This document shows, one piece after another, positions 1 through 9,966 of a stretch of 64,000 bases of DNA. The notes under the pieces were generated by a model. The model had not been told where the DNA came from. It made no database searches and saw only the letters and a list, made by a program, of their open reading frames with translations. The position numbers and the translations under genes are program-made. Each line of letters starts with the position of its first letter. The first letter of the stretch is position 1. Origin of the DNA: DASPFV01 sp035620975 (GTDB taxonomy: Bacteria; Acidobacteriota; Vicinamibacteria; Vicinamibacterales; 2-12-FULL-66-21); the NCBI GenBank assembly GCA_035620975.1, contig DASPFV010000322.1, forward strand, positions 1 through 64,000. Reading direction: 5' to 3'.

Positions 1-992
1 GGCTCGTCCGCGTCCGGTGCGAGCGCACGGGGCCGCGTAGGGTAGTTGACGCTGTAGATCACGCGCGCACCCTGGCCTTTCAGGTCGGCAACGACCTGGT
101 CGGCCTCGCGGGCGCCCGTGATCAGCGGATCGAGCTTGAACTCCCGCGCCATCTCCAGCGCCCGCAGGATCTCGCGCGAGAGGTTCGCCTCGAACGCAAC
201 CGGCAGGTTGCGGTCGAGCGCCGGCTGGAGCGCGTCGAGCGCCGGATCGTGGACCAGCCGATCCCCGGCCCGCGCTTTCGAGCGCAGCTCGTGCTGCCTG
301 ACCTGGTCGCGATGCTGCGCGTCGAGGAACTGCTGCCTGACGAAAGCTATCGAGCCGAGCAGGGAAGCCGGATATCCGCCCCGCCCTCCGAACGAGCCGA
401 GCGCCACGTGCAGCGCGACGGGGGTCCGTACGACCTGGAGGCCCCGGCGCGGATCCGCCAGCGCTCCAATCTGCGGTTCGTCCGGCGGGCCCGCCACGTT
501 CACCAGCGCGCTCTGCCCGCGTACCAGAGAGCCGGGCGGGGTCGAGAGCACGGTCGTCACGCCCGTCGACGCCAGCCGCGCGAGCTCCGGAGAATCGGGC
601 ACGAGGTGGCTCGCTGCCGTCAGATCGGGGCGGAAGATGACGCTGCGCTTCCAGCGTTCCTGATCCTCGGTGGTGCGCAGGTTGGCCGGAGGCGTCGGGC
701 TGGCCTGGATGTCCAGGCCCGTGGCACTGCCCATGTCGATCAACCCCGGGTAGACCGTGAGCCCGCTGCCCTCGATCAGCACCGCATCGCCGGGTACGCG
801 GACGTCGGCCCCTACCGCCTCGATCGTCCCGTTGCGCAGCACGAGGGTGCCGGACGCCACCGGCGCCCCGGCGGCGGTGACGATGCGCGCGCCGCGGATG
901 GCGTAGACGTGGGGTGCTTCGGCGGCCGTCCCAGCCGCGAACGCCGCGGCAGCCGCCGCCAGGGCCGTCCAGATCCGGGCCCCGGTGTGCAT
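1..992 (-). CDS. Exported amidohydrolase-like protein lacking the HxH metal motif (3' end outside window)
   Basis: Reading leftward from the ATG at 992, the frame stays open to the window edge (about 330 residues seen). The first 24 residues are an Ala-rich signal peptide. Residues 25-90 form the beta-sandwich typical of composite-domain amidohydrolases, with a TLVLRNGTIEAVGA stretch and then YPGLIDMGSATG, where an active enzyme would read PGxxDxHxH. Both His ligands are therefore absent. Further on, VAFEANLSREIL stands where the family has a metal-binding His-x-His/Glu segment. It lies 25 bp downstream of another amidohydrolase gene and most resembles that protein's degenerate second half. 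Family membership is clear; catalytic activity is doubtful. It may be a pseudo-enzyme or a partner subunit. Confidence 0.85.
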   Translation of the reverse strand, partial: MHTGARIWTALAAAAAAFAAGTAAEAPHVYAIRGARIVTAAGAPVASGTLVLRNGTIEAVGADVRVPGDAVLIEGSGLTVYPGLIDMGSATGLDIQASPTPPANLRTTEDQERWKRSVIFRPDLTAASHLVPDSPELARLASTGVTTVLSTPPGSLVRGQSALVNVAGPPDEPQIGALADPRRGLQVVRTPVALHVALGSFGGRGGYPASLLGSIAFVRQQFLDAQHRDQVRQHELRSKARAGDRLVHDPALDALQPALDRNLPVAFEANLSREILRALEMAREFKLDPLITGAREADQVVADLKGQGARVIYSVNYPTRPRALAPDADE

Positions 993-1017
993 GCCGCTTC
1001 TCCGCTCGCGCACGCCG

Positions 1018-3735
1018 TCAGGGACGCGACATGTATTTCTCAAAGAGCGCCTCCTGGCGGTTGGCGACGCCGACCTCGCGGCCGCCGATGACGACGTGCG
1101 TGACCACGGTGCGAATCTCGAGCGGGTCCCCCTTCGCGACGAAGAGGTTGGCATCCTTGCCACGCTCGAGCGTGCCTGCCCGACTGCCGATTCCGAGGAT
1201 CTCGGCCGCGTCGATCGTCAGTGCCCTGATCGCCTGATCGCGGTCCATTCCCCACGCGACAGATATGGCGGCCAGGTAGGGCAGCAGGCGCACGTTGGTG
1301 CTGTCGGCCGTCGAGAACGCCACCTTCACGCCGGCCTGAGCCAGCTCGCCGGCAAGCTGATAGGTGGCCGCATGCGAGACATCCTCGCTCTGTGGGAGCG
1401 ACAGCACGTTGCCCAGGATCACAGGAATCCGGTTCTCCCTGAGCAGCGGCGCCACCGCTGCGGCTTCCATTCCCCCGCTGATCACGAGCCGGACGTTCAC
1501 ACGGCCGGCAAACGCCACTGCGTCGCGGATCTCGTCGGCACGGTTCGCGGTGGTGATGAGCGGGAGCCGCCCCTCGACGACGGGCACGAGCGCTTCGAGC
1601 GTCCAGTCCATCGTCCTCTCCGGACCGGCTCTGGCGTACGCGCGCGCCCGTTCGAACAGGCTGGCGAGCTCGTCCAGCTTACGCGCCCGCTCACGCTCCA
1701 GATCCTCGTACGCGCGGTCCGGCGCCGGTCCGCCGCGGCCGCCACGGCCCCCTCGGCCACCGCCGCCGACGACGGGGAAGGTGAACGCGATGCCGGCGTT
1801 CGGGCGAAGCGTCGCTTCCTCCCAGGTCCAGCCGTCCAGGTTCATCACTGCCACCTCGCCGCCGAACGTGCCGGCCGTCGGGGCGACCGCTACGGTGGTG
1901 ATGCCATTGGCCCTTGCGACGGGGATGGCGTCGCTCTCTGCGTGGTACGCGACGCGGGTGCGCAGGTGCGGGCTCAAATCGACTATTTCGTTCACGTCCT
2001 CGAACCCGCGGGGTCCGGGCTCGTTGAGGCCCACGGTCGTGCGCGCGTTGATGAAGCCCGGATAGACGTGCGCGCCGGCAGCGTCGATGACCTTCGCGTC
2101 AGCAGGGATCGGCACGGCTGCCCCCACGGCTTCAATCCGCCCGTCGCGCATGACGATAGTGCCGTTTTCGATGGCGGGCCCGCTGACGGCGTGGATCGTG
2201 GCGTTCGTCACGGCCAGCACGCCGGCGGGCGCGATGGGCGGCGACGTCTGCGGCCGGCCTGCGGCCGACGTCGCGTTCTCCTCGGCGTCAGCCGTTCGAG
2301 GCGCGGCGTCCGACACGCGAGGGCCGCCATTGCCGTCCGGCTCCTCGCCTCCGTTCCGCGGGTCCGGGTCGGCCGTGGGCGGCGTCCTCGAACCCCGCTC
2401 GGCGGTCGAGAGCGTGCTCTTCTCGCGCGCGATCTCGGTCAGGCGCTGCTGCTCGGCCAGGCGGTCGTAGTAGAGCGTCCCGTCGATGTAGGTGCGATCG
2501 ACGATCGCGTACGTGCTCAGAGGATGGCGGTTCCACACCACGACGTCTGCGTCCTTGCCGACCTCGAGCGACCCGACGCGGCTGTCGATCCGAAGCTGCT
2601 TCGCGGGGTTGATCGTCACCATCGCGAGGGCCTCGTCGTCGCTGAGGCCGCCCCACTTGATGCTCTTGGCCGCCTCGGTGTTGAGCCGCCGGGCGTGCTC
2701 GGCGCTGTCCGAGTTGATCGAGACGAGGACCCCCTTCCGCGTCATGATCGCTGCGTTGTGCGGGATGGCGTCGACCGCCTCGATCTTGTATCCCCACCAG
2801 TCCGAGAACGTGGAAGCGCCGGCACCGTGCGCCGCAATTTCCCTGGCGACTTTGTAGCCCTCGAGCACGTGCTGAAACGTGGCAATCCTGAAGCCAATCT
2901 CCTCCGCCAGCCGGAGCAGCATCAGGATCTCGTCGGCGCGATAGCAGTGCGCGTGGACGAGCCGCGTGCCCTCGAGGATTTCCACCAGCGGCTCGAGCTG
3001 CAGGTCGCGTCGGGGCGGCACCGCCGCCTGGCCGGCTGCACGCTGGCGCTCGTAGTCCTGCCACGACTTCTGATAGGCCTTCGCGCGCGTGAACGCGTCG
3101 CGGATGACGAACTCGACGCCCATGCGCGTGGCGGGATACCGTCGTGGCCCCTGCGACGGCCCGGTGAGCATGTCTTTCGGGTTCTCGCCGAGCGCGAACT
3201 TGATGCCCGGCATCGCCCCCTCGAAGAGCAGATCCGACGCCCGCGTCTTCCCCCACCGGAGCTTGATCACCGCGTTCTTCCCGCCGATCGGGTTCGCGCT
3301 CCCGTGCAGCACGTTCGCCGTCGTCAGTCCGCCGGCCAGGTCGCGATAGATGTTGACGTCGGTGGGATCGAGGACGTCCTGCATGCCCGTCATCGAGCTC
3401 ACGGTCGTGCCCCCCTCGTTTATGGCGTCGGCCGCAATGTGCGAGTGGGCGTCCACGAGCCCGGGCGTGACGAACCGGCCGGCCACGTCGATGACCTCGG
3501 CGCCCGCCGGAATCTCGACTTTCGCGCCGAGCGCCACGATCCGGCCGTCTCGAAGCACGATGGTGCCGTCGGCAATCGTGCCGTTCGTCACGGTGAGCAG
3601 CGTGGCTCCTCGCAGCGCTACCACCCGGTTCCCGGCCGCCGGAGCCTGGCCGGCGGTCCGGGTCCCGGCGAAGGTGATGAGCGTGATTGCGGCGGCGAGG
3701 GCGAGGACGCGGATGGCATTCGATCGGCGCATCAC
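1018..3735 (-). CDS. Exported amidohydrolase with two tandem units, the second degenerate
   Basis: A 905-residue protein with an N-terminal signal sequence (residues 1-30). The first unit (about 37-450) is a complete amidohydrolase of the imidazolonepropionase/dihydroorotase type: GLVDAHSH gives H97 and H99, and later come HAHCYRADEI and a NSDSAEH segment. The second unit (about 480-905) repeats the same fold, but reads YPGFINARTTVG instead of DxHxH and ITTANRADEI instead of HAHCYRADEI, so its metal ligands are lost. Around residues 655-670 there is a Gly/Arg-rich insert (GGGGRGGRGGRGG). The start is the first of two adjacent ATGs. It lies between an S9 peptidase gene (46 bp upstream) and a second degenerate amidohydrolase (25 bp downstream), probably one operon for exported peptide or amide breakdown. 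The substrate is unknown. Confidence 0.92.
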   Translation of the reverse strand: MMRRSNAIRVLALAAAITLITFAGTRTAGQAPAAGNRVVALRGATLLTVTNGTIADGTIVLRDGRIVALGAKVEIPAGAEVIDVAGRFVTPGLVDAHSHIAADAINEGGTTVSSMTGMQDVLDPTDVNIYRDLAGGLTTANVLHGSANPIGGKNAVIKLRWGKTRASDLLFEGAMPGIKFALGENPKDMLTGPSQGPRRYPATRMGVEFVIRDAFTRAKAYQKSWQDYERQRAAGQAAVPPRRDLQLEPLVEILEGTRLVHAHCYRADEILMLLRLAEEIGFRIATFQHVLEGYKVAREIAAHGAGASTFSDWWGYKIEAVDAIPHNAAIMTRKGVLVSINSDSAEHARRLNTEAAKSIKWGGLSDDEALAMVTINPAKQLRIDSRVGSLEVGKDADVVVWNRHPLSTYAIVDRTYIDGTLYYDRLAEQQRLTEIAREKSTLSTAERGSRTPPTADPDPRNGGEEPDGNGGPRVSDAAPRTADAEENATSAAGRPQTSPPIAPAGVLAVTNATIHAVSGPAIENGTIVMRDGRIEAVGAAVPIPADAKVIDAAGAHVYPGFINARTTVGLNEPGPRGFEDVNEIVDLSPHLRTRVAYHAESDAIPVARANGITTVAVAPTAGTFGGEVAVMNLDGWTWEEATLRPNAGIAFTFPVVGGGGRGGRGGRGGPAPDRAYEDLERERARKLDELASLFERARAYARAGPERTMDWTLEALVPVVEGRLPLITTANRADEIRDAVAFAGRVNVRLVISGGMEAAAVAPLLRENRIPVILGNVLSLPQSEDVSHAATYQLAGELAQAGVKVAFSTADSTNVRLLPYLAAISVAWGMDRDQAIRALTIDAAEILGIGSRAGTLERGKDANLFVAKGDPLEIRTVVTHVVIGGREVGVANRQEALFEKYMSRP

Positions 3736-3781
3736 AGGATGACCTCCCGGTCGACGGACGGGGATTATGGCAGAAAACGGT

Positions 3782-5800
3782 TCAGGGTTCCGGGTGGCCG
3801 GCGGCGGTGCCCTTCGGCGGAGTGCCTCGGAACACGTACTGGTCGAACCATGCGAGGTTCTGTTCCATGGCCGCGCGGGCGGCTTTCGGCTTGTTCAGCC
3901 CGTGGCCGAAACCTTTGTAGACGATCAGCTTCACGGGGACGCCGTGATCCTGGAGCCCCTGGTACAGCTCGTAGGCGTTTGGGATCGGCACCCGTGCATC
4001 CAGCTCGCCGTGCTGGATCAGCGTCGGAGTCTTCGCGCGCGTGATGGTCGTGATCGGCGATGTCCTCGCGTAGATGGCCGGATCCTCCCAGGGCGTGGCT
4101 TTCAGATACTGGCGCGTGAACGGATGGATATCCGTGTTGACGTAATACGTCATCCAGTCGGAGATGCCGGCGCCCACCGAGATGGCCTTGAACGGCTGGC
4201 GCTCGTGCGTGGCGAGGAACGCGGAGATGTAGCCGCCCTGGCTCCAGCCCATCGCGCCCAGCCGATCCTTGTCCGCTATGCCCTGCGCCACGAGATGATC
4301 CACACCCGACAACACGTCCCACGCGTCCCCCACGCCGAGGTTCCGCACGTTGAGCGAGCGGAACTTCTCGCCATAACCCGCGCTGCCCCGGTAGTTCGGC
4401 TCGAGCACGACCGCCCCCTTCGCCAGCCACAGCTCGATGGGGTAGACGCCGCCCATCTGCACGCGTACCGGCCGTGAGATTCCTGTCGGACCTCCATGGA
4501 TCACGACGAGCAGCGGGTACCGACGCCCGGGCTGGAAGTCGGCGGGCTTGTGCAGCACACCCTCGATGGTGGTCCCGTCGCTGCTCCTCCAGGAGATCAT
4601 CTCGCGCGTGCCGACGGTCCAGTTCCGGATCTGTTCTCCGAAGCTCGTGAGCGGCCGACCCGCCATTGTTGCTACGGGCGCGACGTGCACCTCGGGGAAG
4701 GCCCGTGCGTCGCCGTGCACGTAGGCGACGGCGGAGAAGTCCCGGCTGAAGCTGAAGCCGCCGACCGACGCACCGGATGCGGACGAGAGCGGCGCGATCC
4801 GGCCGCCTGCCGGATCCACGCGATAGAGCCGGGAGCTCGTTCGCTCGAGCCCGGAGAACAGGATGCCTGCCGGAGACCACTCGAGCAGCGAGGGCTGTTC
4901 GTCGAATCCGTCGGTGACGGACCGGCTCGCACCGCCCGAGGCCGGCACGATGGCAATGCGGCCGTTCATGTAGAAGAACCAGGGATTGGACATCGCGCTC
5001 TGAAAGGCGATCTGAGAGCCGTCCGGGGACCAGCGGGGGTTCGTGTCGGGGCCGTCCCGCCTGACGACCGGCCGGATCTCGCCGCCATCGACGCTGACGA
5101 CGGAGATGTCGGCGGTGTCGCCGTTGGCGAGGTTGGGATCACGGCGATGGTCGAATGCGATCGCGCGGCCGTCGGGCGACCAGCGGAAAGCCCCGACGGT
5201 GAACGCGCCGTCGGTCAGGCGGCGCGGTTGTGCCGGGCCGCTGCCGGCCCCGGCCACGTCGACGAGGTGCAGGTGCGTCATCCGGTGGTCCTGGTCCACG
5301 ATCTCGAACTCGCCGTACTTCTCGTCGCGCTCCTTCCTCGCGTCGCTCTTCGCGTCGGTCATCGTGAACGCGACGCGCGAACCGTCTGGCGACCATTCGA
5401 AGCCCCCGACGCCCTCCTCGAGGTCCGTCAGCGCCCGAGCCTCGCCGCCCTCGGGACTGATCACGTAGATCTGCCGCTTGCCGGTGCGATCCGACACGAA
5501 TGCCAGCAGGCGACCGTCGGGCGCCCAGGCCGGTGCCATGCTCGATTTCCTGGCGCGGGTCAGCTGCACAGGCGTGCCGCCGTCTGTCCGGGCCAGGTAG
5601 ATCTCCGTCTCGTACGCGTTCTCTTCCCAGTCCGTCGAGGTCACCGTGTAGGCCACGCGGGTTCCATCGGGGGAGAGCGCGAGGCCGCCCGGACGCTCGA
5701 GCGCGATGAGCTCGTCGATGCTGGGCACGCGCGTCTGCTGCGCTGTGGCGAGAAAGGATGCGGCGACCACGAGGGTCAGGGTCCAGAGTCGCTTCTGCAT
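3782..5800 (-). CDS. Exported S9-family serine peptidase (prolyl oligopeptidase/DPP type)
   Basis: A 672-residue protein if started at the ATG at 5800, which has an AGGAG ribosome-binding site 8 nt upstream and begins a clean signal peptide ending near TAQQ. A longer frame reaches 5836 but has no such site. Residues 35-400 contain repeated WSPDG/WAPDG blades of a TolB-like beta-propeller. The C-terminal alpha/beta hydrolase has the nucleophile in GWSQGG (about S520), the acid in HGELDARVP (about D601) and the His in GFGHG (about H633). The enzyme should cleave oligopeptides outside the cytoplasm. It is the first gene of a likely three-gene unit with the two amidohydrolase-family genes downstream. 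Confidence 0.95.
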   Translation of the reverse strand: MQKRLWTLTLVVAASFLATAQQTRVPSIDELIALERPGGLALSPDGTRVAYTVTSTDWEENAYETEIYLARTDGGTPVQLTRARKSSMAPAWAPDGRLLAFVSDRTGKRQIYVISPEGGEARALTDLEEGVGGFEWSPDGSRVAFTMTDAKSDARKERDEKYGEFEIVDQDHRMTHLHLVDVAGAGSGPAQPRRLTDGAFTVGAFRWSPDGRAIAFDHRRDPNLANGDTADISVVSVDGGEIRPVVRRDGPDTNPRWSPDGSQIAFQSAMSNPWFFYMNGRIAIVPASGGASRSVTDGFDEQPSLLEWSPAGILFSGLERTSSRLYRVDPAGGRIAPLSSASGASVGGFSFSRDFSAVAYVHGDARAFPEVHVAPVATMAGRPLTSFGEQIRNWTVGTREMISWRSSDGTTIEGVLHKPADFQPGRRYPLLVVIHGGPTGISRPVRVQMGGVYPIELWLAKGAVVLEPNYRGSAGYGEKFRSLNVRNLGVGDAWDVLSGVDHLVAQGIADKDRLGAMGWSQGGYISAFLATHERQPFKAISVGAGISDWMTYYVNTDIHPFTRQYLKATPWEDPAIYARTSPITTITRAKTPTLIQHGELDARVPIPNAYELYQGLQDHGVPVKLIVYKGFGHGLNKPKAARAAMEQNLAWFDQYVFRGTPPKGTAAGHPEP

Positions 5801-5999
5801 GGCGAGTACTCCTGCTTCCCGGCTACCAGCTTCCAATCGAGAGGGTGGAGCTCGGGCTGCGCGTAACTTCTGCGGCTCAGCGCATTCCGGTTTGCGTCAT
5901 CACGGACCGCGATCCGACAGGCTGGCCATGGCCGTGACCGGTTCTTCTCGTTGCACGCCTTGAGCCCGGAATCTCGCCGCGGGCAGCTGGAGCCTGTCC

Positions 6000-7016
6000 T
6001 TATGTCGTCAGCACGACCTTCCCGATATTGGCGCGGTTGTGGATGAACCGGTGCGCGTCGGCGGCCCGGTCGAGGGGGAACGTCCGGGCGACGACCGGCT
6101 TGAGCCGTCCGGCCGCGAACTCGCTCAACAGCATCTCCATCATGGAGGCGAGCTGTCGCCGCTCCTCCCACAGATGGCCGATGTGCAGCCCGAACACGCC
6201 GCGGTTCCGGTTGATGAGCGACATCGGGTTGAACCGCGGGGTCGACATCCACGCGCGGAAGGCGCCCCAGAGGCTCCGCTGTTCTCCGGTGGACGCGGCC
6301 GACAGCCCGAGGATGATCAGGCGGCCGAGCGGCGCGAGCATGCGGTAGCTTGCCATGAAGCTCCGTCCGCCAATCGGGTCGAGGATCACGTCGGCGCCGC
6401 GCCCGCGCGTGAAGGCGGCCACTTCTTTCGCGACGTCCGCGTGCCGGTAGTCGATCGCGTGATCCACCCCGAACGTCCGCAGCGCGTCGTGCTTGAAGGC
6501 CGACGCAGTGCCGATGACCGACGCGCGCCGCAGCCGGGCGAGCTGGGTCGCCGCCACGCCGACGCCGCCGCCCGCGTTGTGCACGAGGACGACCTCGCCT
6601 CCCGACAGCGCCGCCATCCGGTACAGGGCCACGGCGGCCGTGAGGTAGTTGACGGGAATCGCCGCGGCCTCGCAGTCGCTCAGATCGGCGGGGACGCGGA
6701 AGACCTGGGTGATCGGGACGACGACGACGTCCGCGTACCCGCCGAAGCGGGTCAGCGCGACGACGCGATCGCCGGTCGAGAGGCCCGTGACGCCGGGACC
6801 CAGCGCGTCGATGTGACCGGCAACCTCGTAGCCCACGACGACTGGCGGTCGCGGCGCGTCCGGGTAGAGCCCCTGGCGCGCGAGGATGTCGGCGAAGTTC
6901 ACGCCGATGGCGCGCACGCGGAGACGAATCTCACCGCTGCCGGGTGCCGGCACCGGCGCGGCCCGGATCTCGAAGACGTCAGGAGAGCCGTAACGCGGGA
7001 TCACGGCCTGCCGCAT
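6000..7016 (-). CDS. Zinc-free medium-chain reductase/quinone oxidoreductase-like protein
   Basis: A 338-residue medium-chain dehydrogenase/reductase. The N-terminal GroES-like domain (VNFADILARQGLYP, VVGYEVAGHI) lacks the catalytic Cys and structural four-Cys lobe of zinc alcohol dehydrogenases. The Rossmann domain starts at VLVHNAGGGVGVAATQLA near residue 145 and binds NAD(P)H. The DPIGGRSF and RLIILGLSAAS segments fit the quinone oxidoreductase/VAT-1-like branch. The gene begins 15 bp after the argF stop codon on the same strand, so it may be read through from the arginine operon. Nothing in the protein suggests a role in arginine synthesis. No strong Shine-Dalgarno site is visible. The substrate cannot be told from sequence. 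Confidence 0.88.
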   Translation of the reverse strand: MRQAVIPRYGSPDVFEIRAAPVPAPGSGEIRLRVRAIGVNFADILARQGLYPDAPRPPVVVGYEVAGHIDALGPGVTGLSTGDRVVALTRFGGYADVVVVPITQVFRVPADLSDCEAAAIPVNYLTAAVALYRMAALSGGEVVLVHNAGGGVGVAATQLARLRRASVIGTASAFKHDALRTFGVDHAIDYRHADVAKEVAAFTRGRGADVILDPIGGRSFMASYRMLAPLGRLIILGLSAASTGEQRSLWGAFRAWMSTPRFNPMSLINRNRGVFGLHIGHLWEERRQLASMMEMLLSEFAAGRLKPVVARTFPLDRAADAHRFIHNRANIGKVVLTT

Positions 7017-7031
7017 TCAGCGGGCAGGGTA

Positions 7032-8000
<969 letters not shown>

Positions 8001-8146
8001 TTCATTTCCTCGTCGTGGGGCCCCACCCCCACGACCTGCCAGCGCTCGCTCCCGCTCGCGCCGGTGATTGTCTGGTCTTGCCTTCGTCGTCGCGTTGCAG
8101 CTGCGGACGCCACTCCTCGGCCTGCGCGCGACCGCGCCCACCGTCA

Positions 8147-9349
8147 TCAGGTCCGGTACTCGGCGTTGATGCGCACGTACTCGGCGCTGAGATCGCACGT
8201 CCACATGTGCGACTGGGCGCGTCCGCCCGTTCCCAGGTCGACTTCGATCTCGACCTCCGGATCGCGCAGGTACACGGCAGCCTTTTCCGCACGATCGTCG
8301 TGCGGGACGCCGCGCTCGAAGAGGACCACCGGACCAATGCGCACCACGGCCTGCTCGAGCGAGAACGCGGAGCCCGATCGGCCGGCGACTGCGACGAGCC
8401 GGCCCCAGTTCGGGTCGCCGCCATGGATCGCCGTCTTCACCAGCGGCGAGTTCGCGATGGCCCTGGCCGCGCGCCTGGCATCCGCCTCGGTCTCCGCACC
8501 GGTCACCCGGACCGTGACGAGCTTCGTGGCCCCCTCGCCGCCGCGGACGATGCCGATCGCGAGCGGCTCGCAGACGGCGCGGAGCGCTTCGACGAGGCAG
8601 GCCCAGTCCGACTCGCGGATCCGTACGCCGCTCGCGCCGCTGGCCAGCAGGAACACGCAGTCGTTGGTCGAGCACTCGCCGTCCACGGTAATGGCGTTGA
8701 ACGTCTCGTCCGACACAGCCCTGAGCGCCCGCTGCAGCAGATCGGGATCCACCGACGCGTCCGTCGTGACGCACGCGAGCATGGTGGCCATGAGCGGCTC
8801 GATCATGCCGGATCCCTTGGCCATGCCGCCCACGCGGAAGCTGCCTGCCGGAGTCGTCGCTTCGATGGACGACTCCTTGGGGAACGGGTCGGTCGTCATG
8901 ATTGCGCGTGCCGCCGCCGGCCCCCCGTGGGGCGATCGCTGCCGGGCCGCTTCCGCGATGCCGCGCTCGACCTTTGCGGGATCGAGCTTCACGCCGATGA
9001 CGCCCGTGGACGCCACGAGCACCTCCCGTGCCTCGCACGAGAGGGCCGCCGCGGTCGCGCGCGCCATCGCCGCGGCATGCGCCATGCCGTCGGTGCCGGT
9101 GCACGCGTTCGCGCAGCCGCTGTTGATGACCACGGCGCGCGCGTGGCCGCCGGACTCGGCCAGATGCTGGCGCGACAGGACCACGGGCGCTGCCTTGGCC
9201 AGGTTGGTCGTGAATACGGCCGCCGCGGACGCCCGCGCATCGCACGCGAGCAGCGCCAGGTCCGGCGCGCCGGACGCCTTGATTCCGCAGGCCACGCCTG
9301 CCGCCGTGAACCCGCGCGGGGCCGCGATGCCGCCGTCCACCAGTCGCAT
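8147..9349 (-). CDS. argJ: Bifunctional ornithine acetyltransferase/N-acetylglutamate synthase
   Basis: ArgJ transfers acetyl from N-acetylornithine to glutamate, releasing ornithine and regenerating N-acetylglutamate. The roughly 400-residue precursor is of usual length. The self-cleavage site lies in the GSGMIEPLMATML stretch (cleavage before the Thr of ATML in the family), giving alpha and beta chains. Other family marks are GFTAAGVACGIK at the N-terminus, NSGCANACTG, and GECSTNDCVF after the cleavage site. The ATG at 9349 is used here. A GTG at 9364 overlaps the preceding gene's stop codon as GTGA and has AGGAGG 13 nt upstream, so it is an equally good start. It follows argA on the minus strand. 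Confidence 0.95.
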   Translation of the reverse strand: MRLVDGGIAAPRGFTAAGVACGIKASGAPDLALLACDARASAAAVFTTNLAKAAPVVLSRQHLAESGGHARAVVINSGCANACTGTDGMAHAAAMARATAAALSCEAREVLVASTGVIGVKLDPAKVERGIAEAARQRSPHGGPAAARAIMTTDPFPKESSIEATTPAGSFRVGGMAKGSGMIEPLMATMLACVTTDASVDPDLLQRALRAVSDETFNAITVDGECSTNDCVFLLASGASGVRIRESDWACLVEALRAVCEPLAIGIVRGGEGATKLVTVRVTGAETEADARRAARAIANSPLVKTAIHGGDPNWGRLVAVAGRSGSAFSLEQAVVRIGPVVLFERGVPHDDRAEKAAVYLRDPEVEIEVDLGTGGRAQSHMWTCDLSAEYVRINAEYRT

Positions 9350-9360
9350 GGCTGTGAGGC

Positions 9361-9966
9361 TCACGCCGGGACGGATTCCTCCTGGGCCGTCTGGACGGAT
9401 CGCAGGTGCAGCCGCTCGATGTTGGGCCGGCGCGGGGCGATCGTCCGGCCGGGGCTGTGAATGACCGCCGCCGGCTGTTCCGGCCGCAGGTGGACGCCCT
9501 CGCGCAGCGGCAGCGTGACGGCGTACTGCCCGCAGTGGCGGAACAGGGTGCAGCCCGTGCAGTCGTGGGCGATTTTCTCGGGCACCCACACGTGCGGCAC
9601 GATCGTGAAGCCCATCCGCACGAAGTGCGAGGGCTCGTGCGTGAAGGCACACAGTGTCGAGAAGCTCCGCGCGCCGGCGGCCGCCGCCACGTGGTGCACG
9701 AGGCCCGGTCCGATCTGCCGCCCCCGGAACGCCTGCTCGACCACGAGCGAACGGACCTCCGCGACGGCCCCGCTCAGCGGCGCCAGCTCGGCGCACCCCA
9801 CTACACGGCCGTCCGACTCCGCCACGAAGAACCGTTCGACGTGCCGCTCCACGTCGTCGAGCGAGCGCGGCAGGAGGTGGCCGACTTCGAGGTTCTCGCA
9901 GATCAGGCGATGGATCGCCGTGGCATCGCCGGGGCCGGCAGGTCTCAGGGCGACTGACGCGTTCAC
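9361..9966 (-). CDS. argA: Short GNAT-type N-acetylglutamate synthase (ArgA-like)
   Basis: A 201-residue GNAT acetyltransferase with the acetyl-CoA pyrophosphate loop FRGRQIGPGL near residue 75. After the GNAT core it has a Cys cluster DCTGCTLFRHCGQ, matching short N-acetylglutamate synthases that lack the amino-acid-kinase domain of classic ArgA. The context supports the assignment: it lies between argD and argJ. It begins at a GTG (9966) whose last two bases are part of the argD stop codon (GTGA), with GGAGG 10 nt upstream. It overlaps the possible argJ GTG start the same way at its end. The about 45 residues after the Cys cluster are basic and probably flexible. Since ArgJ can recycle acetyl groups, this enzyme would prime the cycle. 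Confidence 0.85.
   Translation of the reverse strand: MNASVALRPAGPGDATAIHRLICENLEVGHLLPRSLDDVERHVERFFVAESDGRVVGCAELAPLSGAVAEVRSLVVEQAFRGRQIGPGLVHHVAAAAGARSFSTLCAFTHEPSHFVRMGFTIVPHVWVPEKIAHDCTGCTLFRHCGQYAVTLPLREGVHLRPEQPAAVIHSPGRTIAPRRPNIERLHLRSVQTAQEESVPA

Noticed and set aside
985..4044. A 1019-codon open frame on the plus strand
   Set aside because: It is antisense to the amidohydrolase gene. Its translation is Arg/Gly/Ala-rich with no domain, as expected for a shadow frame in GC-rich DNA.
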